From assembly GCA_027923505.1 (NCBI GenBank), contig BROI01000006.1, forward strand, positions 1,054,001 to 1,118,000: a stretch of DNA of 64,000 nt. The letters are read 5' to 3'. The notes beneath the pieces are model-generated. The model had not been told where the DNA came from and ran no database searches. It saw only the letters and a list, made by a program, of their open reading frames with translations. This stretch comes from Mayamaea pseudoterrestris. Taxonomy: Eukaryota > Bacillariophyta > Bacillariophyceae > Sellaphorales > Sellaphoraceae. Made by a program: the position numbers and the translations under genes. Positions 30,770-40,900 of the stretch are shown here, piece after piece (within the stretch, counting starts at the first letter, position 1; every line of letters begins with the position of its first letter).

Positions 30770-33700
30770 TTATGCCTCTGTGGGCACAGATCCATATCCG
30801 CCGCCACCAGGCGTTTCGATGCGCAAAGTCTCGCCACACTCGATGGTACCGCTGCAACGTCCGCCCATGTTCACGACAATTCCATTATTTCTCACAAGCA
30901 AGTTGCGTCCGCATGCTCCATCGTCGCCTCCCTCCAAGCCATACGGATGCAGCGTTCGGCGCTCGCTCAAGATGCTCATTGTCAAAGGACGAAGCGGTTC
31001 GAGTTCGCGTATAACTCCATCACCTCCAGTATGCATGCCTTGGCCGCCACTGCCGCGGCGTAATGCGAACTGACGCAAGAGCACTGGGTAACGGCGCTCA
31101 AGAATCTCTGGATCCGTGATGCGAGTGTTGGTACAGTGCGTGTGTACGCCGGAAACGCCATTCCATGTTGGACCGGCGCCAGACCCACCGGCGATAGTCT
31201 CATAGTATCCAAAGTCCTCGTCGCCAAAAGTTAAATTATTCATGCATCCTTGACTAGCAGCGCATGCCTTGAAAGCCTTCAAGACGACATCGACGACTCG
31301 CTGACTTGTCAACACATTGCCTCCAACGACGCCGGCATCATCCGATGGGTTCAGCAACGAATACCGCGGAATCACAAACTCGATTGGCGCAAGGCAGCCT
31401 TGGTTTAGTGGGATGTCCTCGGCAACTAGGGAGCGCAGCGAATAAATGACAGCGCTGTACGTGACGGCCGGAGGAGCATTGTGATTTGCAAGTACCTGAG
31501 GCCCAGTCCCGGTGAAGTCAAATCTGGCAGAGCCATTACTAGGATCAATGTCAATTGTCAATTCGATTCTTGATCCATCATCCATGTGATCAACAGCATG
31601 AGCTCTTGTTCCGTGCTCGGTCGCAAAGTCTATTAACATTTTACGAACAGACTTTTCTGCGTTTTTCTGGATAAAACCCATGTAGGCCTGGACATGGCGG
31701 AGCCCAAATTCTCCCACGAGCTCCTTTAGTAACCGGATACCGGAATTGTTTGCAGCCACTTGAGCCCTCAGGTCGCTGAGATTATCTCGCAAATTACGCG
31801 TACCGAAATTGCCGGGCAGTTTACCGGGTGATTGCAGGATTTCAGTGATGCCTGCTTCTTGGAAGGTGCCTTGCTTTACCAATTTGAAAGCCACTATCAT
31901 CGCTCCTTCATCTTCAAGGCGCATGGAGTGAGGAGGCATAGAGCCTGGTGCAATGCCACCGATCTGTAAAACAATAGAACAAGGAAAGTTTGAGGCACAT
32001 CGGATAGCCCACTCGAATGTCAACAAAAATGTTACGTACGTCAGCATGATGACCTCGGGATGCTACAAAGAAAATAATTCGACCCTCATGAAAGACTGGC
32101 GTAATGACTGTTATATCTGGAAGATGTGAGCCGCCGGCAAGCTGTGGGTGATTGGATACAAGCACGTCGCCCTCTTGTATGCCCTCGAAGCCTTCCTGGT
32201 TCCAATACTCAACCTGGAAACGGACTGCTCGTTCCATCGCACCAAGATGAACCGGAATGTGAGGGGCGTTTGCAACAAGCCCTCCAGCTTCAGTAAATAG
32301 CGCACAGGAAAAGTCGAGACGCTCCTTCATGTTTACAGAAATAGCAGTCCTTTGCAGCGTTCTTCCCATTTGCTCCGCAATGCCCATGAATCGGTGCCCG
32401 TAGATGCTCAGTTGTACAGGGTCTTCGACAATTGTATCCGACGCTGCGCTGCCATGATCATGTGCCGTGTGAATCTCAATTTCAATGTCACGCTCGGCCG
32501 TGATGAAAGCGGAGCAAAGCGGTTCGACAAGCACAACGCTGATTGGTTGAATAATAATGGCCGGGCCAGAAATCTCATGACCAGGCTCAAGATCATCCAT
32601 TTGAAACACTGGAATGTCCTCCCATCCTGTTTCAAAGTATGCTCGACTAGTGTCCGCTGGAGTCGGTGGACCACGACCAGCCGGCCTTGGAGGGTGAACC
32701 AACGTCTCGCCAGGGACCACGGCTCGGACACGATAATCGTCAATCAGTATGTCGCGACCCGTCAGAGTGAAACCAAATTCTCTTTCGTAAAGAGCAGTGA
32801 AAGCTGCTTCGAATGATTCATTGTCATTTTCTTGAATCATAATTGCGTTATCTGTTCCTTCATAACGCATGTTGATAAACCGTGTTACATTTATTTCGTC
32901 TGCACCATATCCTTGACGTTTTAACGCAGCCGTAGCCTTTTCGGCCAGAGATGCAAGTCGTATTCGACCAGTCTCTGAGATTTGCCCTTGATACGTTTCG
33001 GCCGTTGGCTCTTGTTCTTCATGAACCGCGTCGGCCAGTCCAAGGCCGTAAGCTGATAAGATGCCTCCATATCGATGGATGAACACCTTCTTCATTCCCA
33101 GCGCCTTTGCCATGGCGCAGGCATGCTGCGGCCCAGCCCCACCAAAGCAAGCAAGGATATGCGTCGTTATATCAAAGCCTCGCATCTGTGTCAAGTTTCG
33201 AATTGGTCGGCACATGGCCTCGTTTGCCACGAGCAAAAAGCCAAAGGCAAGCTCTTCGACGGAACGCCCCGCCGCCTCGGGCAATTTGGTCAGTTCAGCA
33301 AAGGCGGCTCGTGCCCCGTCCACATCCAAGGGCTCGTTCTCGTTTGGTCCGAAGATCTGAGGAAAATACTTTGGCACGACACGTCCCAGCACCACATTTG
33401 CATCCGTCACTGCCAAGTAGCCATTCTTTCTGTAGCAGACTGGTCCAGGATGCGCTCGCGACGACTCTGGCCCTACCAAGAACATGCCTCGTTTCAAAAA
33501 CAATCGACTTCCACCACCAGCCGCAACTGTATGAATATCAAGCTGCGGAGCTTGAATGGCAACACCAGCCGTGACCGTCTCAAAGACATGCTCCAACGTG
33601 CCGGCGAACCGTGAAACATCCGTCGAAGTGCCTCCCATATCGAAACCAATGACTGGTACATTGTCCTTGTAGCAAGTCTTGGCGTAGCCAACAACTCCAC

Positions 33701-34717
33701 CTTCGAATGGAAGAATATTGGGTGAAAACAATGCGTAATTCGTCACACATCTGGACACACTCACACAAATAAGACACATCGATACATACCAGCCGGTCCA
33801 CTGAGAATCGCCTGATGTCCTCCAAAATCCGTCACTGGCGCCAACCCTCCATCACTCTTCATAAATGTAAGCGGCACTTTTGCCAAGTTTTCATCAAATC
33901 CCTTGACGAAATTGTACAAGTAGGCATCAATCTTTGGCGTCAAGTAGGCTGCCGCACAGGCCGTATGCCCACGCGGTACCATGCGCACCATGGGCATGAC
34001 TTTATGCGAAAGTGAAATTTGGGTAAAGCAACCCATGCTTTGCGCAACCTTGGCAATAACGTCCTCGTGCTCGCCCCAAACGTAGGAATGCAGCAAGCAA
34101 ATGGCAAGCGCCGTGATTCCTGCATCGCGCAAAGTTTCAAGTTGCTGACGAACCAAGTCAAGGTTTGGTGCTTGAACCACTTGAATGGTCTCTCCCGTGA
34201 CACCCAGGTGTTCCGTATACTTGTCCGTCCATTCGCTAGGCGTGAATTCCTTGAGAACAATGCGCTCATCCACTTCAATGACTCTTGTATAAAGCAGCGA
34301 CGGCTTGCGGCAGGTCAAGTCAAAAATGTTTGGACGACTCTGATTTCCAATGTCTAGCAAATCTCCAAAGCCTTTCGTTGTGATCAAGGCCATGGGCGCT
34401 CCGTCACGCTCGAGCAAGGCATTGGTGGCAACGGTTGTTCCCATGCGAATGGATCCAATCTGCGACGTGTCAACAAGTGTTTCGCGACTATTGTCACCAC
34501 CCGCTGCTCCGAATTCCTGCAAGATACGTCGAATTCCTTCCGTCGGCGCGTCGAGATAGTGCGAAGGATCCTCCGACAAGAGCTTTCGGACAATCTCTTG
34601 GTTGTTGGGCAGTCGGCAAAAGACGTCGGTGAAGGTTCCGCCTCGATCAATGCAAAAGTGAAACTTGCCGTCACCATTGGTGCTCGTAGTGCTAGAAATA
34701 GTATTAGTATTAGTCAT
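30770..34717 (-). CDS. OXP1: 5-oxoprolinase, three exons
   Basis: Model: complement(join(30770..31963, 32040..33700, 33790..34717)), 1260 aa, introns 76 and 89 bp with GT-AG ends. Joins read SGPAG-GVVGYA and [15 protein letters not shown]. The N-terminal HyuA-like half has [24 protein letters not shown] and [16 protein letters not shown]. The C-terminal HyuB-like half has [30 protein letters not shown] and ends TPGGGGYG. It hydrolyses 5-oxo-L-proline to glutamate with ATP in the glutathione (gamma-glutamyl) cycle, in the cytosol. Length matches the eukaryotic enzyme. Its upstream region holds a 42-bp minisatellite array starting about 117 bp before the ATG. Confidence 0.93.
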
Positions 34718-34834
34718 TGGTCGTGTAGTGCAATGCCCTTTTCCCGATATTGTTAGGACTCGGAATGCAGTCGAGCAAGGGTCGAAGTTTTGGATCCAAT
34801 CTGTTTCGGAGCGACGAAGAGTCGACGTGCATGT

Positions 34835-35230
34835 ACGTCACAAGGCAATAGTACGAAATGAGTGCCAGTGTCAATTACGTCACTAGGCAGTAGTACGAAA
34901 CGAATGCCAGTGAAAACAGCGTCATAAGGCAATAGTATGAAACAAGTGCCAGTGAAAACTGCGTCACAAGGCAATAGTGCGAAACGAGTGCCAGTGAAAA
35001 CTGCGTCATACTTGATTAGTGCGAAACGAGTGCCAATGAATAGTGCGTCTTAAGGCAATAGCGTGAAACGAGTGCCAGTGAAAACTGCGTCACTAAGGCT
35101 ATATTGCGAAACGAGTGCCAGTGAAAACTGCGTCACAAGGCTATATTACGAAACAAGTGCCAGTGTCAATTACGTCACGAGGCTATAATACAAAACGAGT
35201 GCCAGTGTCAATTACGTCACAGGACAATAC
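34835..35230. repeat. 42-bp minisatellite array upstream of 5-oxoprolinase, about 9.4 units
   Basis: Same 42-bp family and same strand as the arrays at 735 and 3431. It also has about 9.4 units (~395 bp), outer units ending gtcaatt and inner units (2-7) ending mostly gaaaact. One internal unit (~35005-35045) is degenerate. Each unit has a CGTCA core, usually preceded by A or G. The flanks are unrelated to those of the other arrays. Confidence 0.92.
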
Positions 35231-36055
35231 TCAGTAGTACAAGTCATTCGTTCGAAGGGCCTCCACCATGATGATGTTATTGACAGTCCATAGTCCATAC
35301 CCGTCTAATAAGCTACAGTAGCTTTCTTTCCTTGTATAAAAAGCGTTTCATTCGAATGTGTAATGATAATATTGAGTGCATGGCTCGCTGTACGATTCAG
35401 GTTACTATGAGCATGACATGGGACATGGCGACACGTCTGACGACCGACGACCGACGACGACAATCCAAATTCATGGCGGCACATTGTTAATGACACAACG
35501 GCGATGAGCAAGAGATGAGCAACGAGCTAAGTATGGTCCTATACCTGATAGTGAATTGTTCGAGTGGGCGAGCTACTTTCACTTAAAATGCGACAAGACA
35601 GTCTTTTGTCGGCATAAACTGGGGTAGTCGGTGGCCGTAAGCCGACCATTCATATCGGACATAGGTACGAGTATTGGAGAAAACAAACGAATCATTAACA
35701 GTCTCTTCGCGAGACGCTGAATGCCGCTGAAGGACGCTTTTCGTCGCCGATCTATTTTGAAGCCAGGGAATGACAGCGGCGTCAATGCCTGAATAACAAG
35801 TGCCTTTTGCTTTGAATCTGCATTTCCAAATCGACACGCAAAACCATACATTTTTTAAGATGTGCATGACAAGTTGCTTTACTATTCAATTCTAATGTTT
35901 ATGGGGTTTTGGGGCTGTCCGACTGTGCGCGAGTAACGTAAAGCTTCTTCTCGGCAGTCGAAACAGTGCTGCGCTTGACAATCATGTTTTTCCATCTGTT
36001 TTGCAAACAACATTGCTTCCTTGTGCCATTCCTTGAGTCTCTACCAGCATCCGGA
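35231..36055. other. Intergenic; mostly featureless, with an open frame beyond the stop of the next gene
   Basis: 35231-35880 shows no gene or repeat. The segment 35882-36040 on the minus strand remains open in the frame of the adjacent coiled-coil gene after two TAG codons (see findings). Confidence 0.5.
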
Positions 36056-37886
36056 CTACTCTTGGCGCATGAGCTGGGCAATCTCAGCATCCTCGGCAGC
36101 CCACCGAGCCAACGTCGCCTCCTTCTCCGCGGTCGAATCCTTCAGCTCGGCACGACGCATAACAAGATGGCTGTTGATGGTAACAGCACGAGCTGTAAGA
36201 TCAAGGACTGTTTCTTCAAATGCTTCAGTCTCGTCGTCAAGATCGCGTACGAGTTGCATGAATGCTTCATAGTCGCGGTCAAACTGCGCCATTGCTTCCG
36301 AACCATCATTTTCGCCAACGTTGTATTCGGGCTCGTCAAGTGGAGGCCGTTCGGCGACAAAGTCGACATCGTCGTCCTCCTCTCGCTCGTCCTCGCCAGT
36401 CGTCTTGAAAGTGTTCATGTCGGTCGTGTATGAATCCATGGTGACATCTTCGCCCGCTCCTTTGAAACTATACGTCTTGGAAGCATTCATTGATTCCGCA
36501 AAGCTTACGTGCTTATTAGCCGCAGCACCAGTGAGTCCTTCACCAGTTGTCGCAGGAGTTACGAGGGGCGGCTTGTTGGACTTGAAGTTGTTGGCGCGAG
36601 GAGTCTTGGCGGCGTCAGAAGCAAGGTTGAAGGGGAAATTAGTTGGAGGCCCCTTGAGCGAGCCTGTGTTCGCAAACGTGCCCGCTGAAACGGTAAAATT
36701 GTCGTGAGGAGCCATTGGCTGCGTAGTAGCAGCGGCAGCGAAAGGCGTATGATTCATGGTGGACGTTCCAGTCTTGGTAAAATTAGGACCGCGAGAGACC
36801 TGCACCGAACGTTTTTCAAACGAGCCGTCGCGAGCCAAAGCGCCGTGTCGAGTAGCAGCAGACTGACCAGGAGTCACAAATGGCTGCGGTTGTAATGGCT
36901 TTGCCGCGCAAGGCGTCGTCGCTGTAAACGTTCCAGCTGCAGTCGCCTTGGTGAGGAATCGCATGGTAGGCGCCGTCGTGGTTGCACCCGCGCCACGTTG
37001 AATTGGAGGGGGCTGTTCGTTTATGACGCCGGACGAAACTCCTATGGAGGCATTCAGTCGGCGAGGATAAAGGTCTTCAAATGCCTTTGGCTTTGACATG
37101 GTCGGGTCGGAGGCGCGCCTCTTGGATTGATTTGGTGCTCCAACAGCTCCAAAGCGAGCAGGCTGCATCGCGTTTCCCGAGGGCGCCATGGTGTTTTGAA
37201 TCGTGTCAAGCTTGCTCGTCGTCGTCAAGGTAGTTTTCTGCTGCTGCTGCTGCTGCTGTCGCTCGGGCGGCATGGCGGTCTGGAGCGCAGTCTTGTTGCT
37301 TGATGGCCCGCCAGCCATCGACACATTACGGCTAGTATTTGGAAATCCAATCTCAGCCGGAGCTCCTTGCTTCGACCCCGCTACCGTTGTGGATCCTAAG
37401 CGATCTTGGGGACTTGATGTCGCTGGCTGCTGCTGGTAAATTTGCTGCATTGGGACGGCGCCAGCGGAGATTTTCGCACCCTGCTCGCGGCGCTTGAAAA
37501 GGCCCGCACCGATACTTTCGGCGCCTGCCGCCGGCTTCTCAGACTGCACTTGGATAGAAGCCTGATAAATAAGGAGTAGTTAGGAAGATTCAAGACGATT
37601 AGGTCAATGTACTTGTAATAATTGCACGAGGCGGGCCATGGACGAGTCATGCCATTACGCTTACCGAGTCATTATCGATTGGCTTGTCCGCAATTTCAAA
37701 GTCGTCCTCCATAAAGTCATCACGAAACGGCCGAGCACCAAAGACGTCATCCTCGCCGCCGTCGTAGAACGAATCAGGATTGCTGTCTCCATTCATTGTC
37801 GCGCTTGCATCATGCGGCTGGTGCTCGACGACCGTTTCGTCCGAGCTCTTGGAGGGCTTGTCATTCAAGGAGAATAACCCAGTCAT
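36056..37886 (-). CDS. Unknown low-complexity protein with C-terminal coiled coil, two exons
   Basis: Model: complement(join(36056..37561, 37665..37886)), 575 aa, intron 103 bp (GTAAGC...TCAG). Start ATG 37886 gives MTGLFSLNDKPSKSS. The N-terminal 75 residues are acidic, the middle is rich in Ala, Thr, Pro and Ser with a poly-Gln tract coded by a CAG-type run near 37235-37258, then an acidic patch (EREEDDDVDF). The last ~110 residues (AMAQFDRDYEAFMQLVRDLD onward) form a predicted coiled coil. No family recognised; it may be a structural or regulatory scaffold. Divergent from the VPS50-like gene with only about 60 bp between ATGs. Confidence 0.65.
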
Positions 37887-37945
37887 GATTTCAAATGATA
37901 AAGTCTTGTAGCAAGAGACGTCGAGCACAGTGATGGACTGATTTG

Positions 37946-40900
37946 ATGATGGTCTGGAGAAAGAGCAAGACTACGATGAGGAGGAGCAACATGAATGATG
38001 GTTGCCTCGATGGATGTTGCATTGTGCGGGAAGCGCAATGCACCATCGCGAAGATGCAGGCGCGGCCGGCGCGCAACCCCGCGCTACCAATGACGTATCG
38101 TAGCGGTTATCGCCTCCATCCGACGATGAATGGAACGAGGTCAGGCAAGGTCCTTGCCGATGGTCCATCTACTACTCCATACTCCATACAAGTTGCATAC
38201 AATCACAAAGCTTCAATGTCATCACCATTTAGAAGCGAACGACTGCAGCAATCACCGAGTCAAAGGTTTGTCGCGCTCGCGTCGACGACGTCTCGACGAC
38301 TGCAGCAATCGATTCAACAACGACGGCCCAACAACGATATCAATCCTCCTTCACCAACAGTGCTTGACAAGGAACCATTTGACGTTTACTCATTGCTACG
38401 ATCCCTTTATCAATTAAATCAAGATGAAATGTCATGCCATCAAGTCGAGGAACGTGCTCATGGTCATCATGATCCAGCTGGTATAGCCAATAATCCACTG
38501 TCGTCCCCATCATCCTATCTTCCGATCCATCAGACAGATTGGATGCTCGATGGCCGCGATGAATGGAAGCACGACTATCTGGAATCCTTGCGTCTTCAAA
38601 ATGAACTACAAAAGAGTAGCAGTTTGCTACATTCCTTGCTAGAGCAGGAGAATCCTTCGATTGATGATTTGCAAGTGATGGAAATTCTGATTGACAATGA
38701 TGAAAGTGATGACAGCTCATCATGCGACGGCAGCAGTTGCGACGAAAATGGCTCAATGGATAATGAGGCAGACTTTGGAGACTTTCAATCCGCATTTCAG
38801 GCAGATTTGGAGAAAGAAGGCAGCGTCCACGTCAGTAAAAATTTGACGCAAGCCATGGAGCTCCAACTTGCGACGACTCTGACCGGCACGGAGGAATATC
38901 AAGTGATACATCAGTTGCCACGACATGATATATTTCCAGAAAGCGAGTTGTCAACGTCAACGAATGGTTTACTGGATCGGGTCGATGCGTTGCTGCATAA
39001 ATCTGCCGATTGGAATGGTTCACCATCTCGACCTTTTTCCTCCATGAAACAAACGCCAAATTCTCCCGACACGTTTCGATTGATGGAGCAGACGGAACTT
39101 GTTCTTCAAACTGCCAAGCGTAGCAAAACGTGTTTTCGCACGTCCAATGAATGCAGCAATTCACCCAGCGAGGAAAAGAAGCAGGATGATGCACCTCTCG
39201 ATTTCAGCATAAGTCAAACGTCTCAGCGTCAACCTAATACGGCTGGGTTGGACGATGACTTCGTCCATGGCCATGCCACAATACACGCGGCAGCTCCTAT
39301 TGACATTGACAGCATAGAGTCAGCCTCTGTAACGAGCAACGGTGCGATCAACGATGGCTCGGACGGCGTGCCGAACACAAGGCCCATGACGGAAATACAA
39401 TTTCTTAAACCTACCTGTGGCAAGCCTCCGCTCCACTTGACGACTCCTACACCATCAATTACACACAATATACTGCATACCACTGATTCGAGTTGCAACT
39501 ATAGTCCAACCGTAGATCCACATCGACAAATGCACATCTCCGAAACGGAAGAGTCCATTCCACTTTCCCTCCAGCTACCAATGCAAGACATGTCTACCGC
39601 AGCTGGGCGATTTATTCGACGCCAGCAACTTGCTTTACAACAAGAAGAAAGTGCATTAGAGAACGATAATGAGTCGGGAGACGTGGCCAAATCCCTAACT
39701 GCCATTGACCAGTTCGATATCCCTCTCTACTTTTTTCAACCTCCCAACTCCGAGTCGCAAGCTAGGTTGCTTGGTACGTTGCCTTGGCACTTTTTGCATG
39801 AACACATGGGTGAGCAGGGCTTTGCCACGTGGGACGAGTACATGGTGGAGAAACTTTCCGTCTTTGATAGTGCGCTGGAACAAGTGCATGCCCACATTTT
39901 GAATGACATTGGTCCACATGAGACTGACGTTCGCCACGCCAACGAGCTTGTCCACGACTTGGAGCAAAACCTGCAGCTTTCGCTCATGTACAGCGAACGA
40001 TCGAGGCGAGCCATCGAGCTGGCGTGGGGCGATGGAGTGAGCGGCGCAGGTCTAATGGTGCACGCGGCGTTGTTGCCGTGGTGGGAGGAGCGTAGCCGCG
40101 CGCAGGAACTGGACGTGCTTTTGTTAAGAGTCAGCGATATTTTGAAGAAGGAACAAGAATTACTGCAACGCATCGACACTTTCAATGTTCATGAGACCCA
40201 TGCGATGGATGAATATCTTGCAGTAATGAGTTCAGCGAGCGAAGTCCAGTCCTTGCTATGTCAGGGTACGATCGAACGCTTGACGTGCATGGACGAATCA
40301 AGGTTACGTCTTTCAACGATTCGTTTCCGATTTTGGAATCGCCTTTTGCTTCTGACAGAGTCTTTAGTGGCTAAATTCTGTCGAACGGGCATTTTCGATT
40401 GGGACGAGTATGCTCGCCTTCTTCAAATCGCTATCAACCTGCATGCGAGTACTTTCACTGATGCCCACAAGGCGCATCTGGCTGAGAAATGGTCACAATG
40501 TATCATTCGTGCATTGTGCAATGAGTCAGACAGAGCGTTGGCGACGGCACTTTTAGAACCATCGGGAGCACAACCTACTCAGTTTACTGACGAGCTGGCG
40601 CGTCTGAGACATGAAATAGATCGACATCTGGGCGACAAGACGGAACTAAAGTCTATCACGCACAACCTCGTATCAATAAGATTCCATTTGGAACTCGACC
40701 AAAACTACTTGCCTAGGGTAATATGTCGACTGCTGGAGAAATTGACAAACATATTCTATGTTCACCATTTGTTTGAACGGTTTCACGATGATTCGCCGAA
40801 CAAGAAAACTACCCAGATGCCTGATATATTGACAATTCGGCGCGAAGCTAAAGCTGTTTATGGACGCCTCTCAAAATCAAGGAATACAGTAGCCAACAGT

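Noticed and set aside
33761-33789. Continuation of oxoprolinase exon 1 as MYRCVLFV
   Set aside because: It is intron sequence; splicing at 33790/33700 restores the conserved GPAGGVVGYA.
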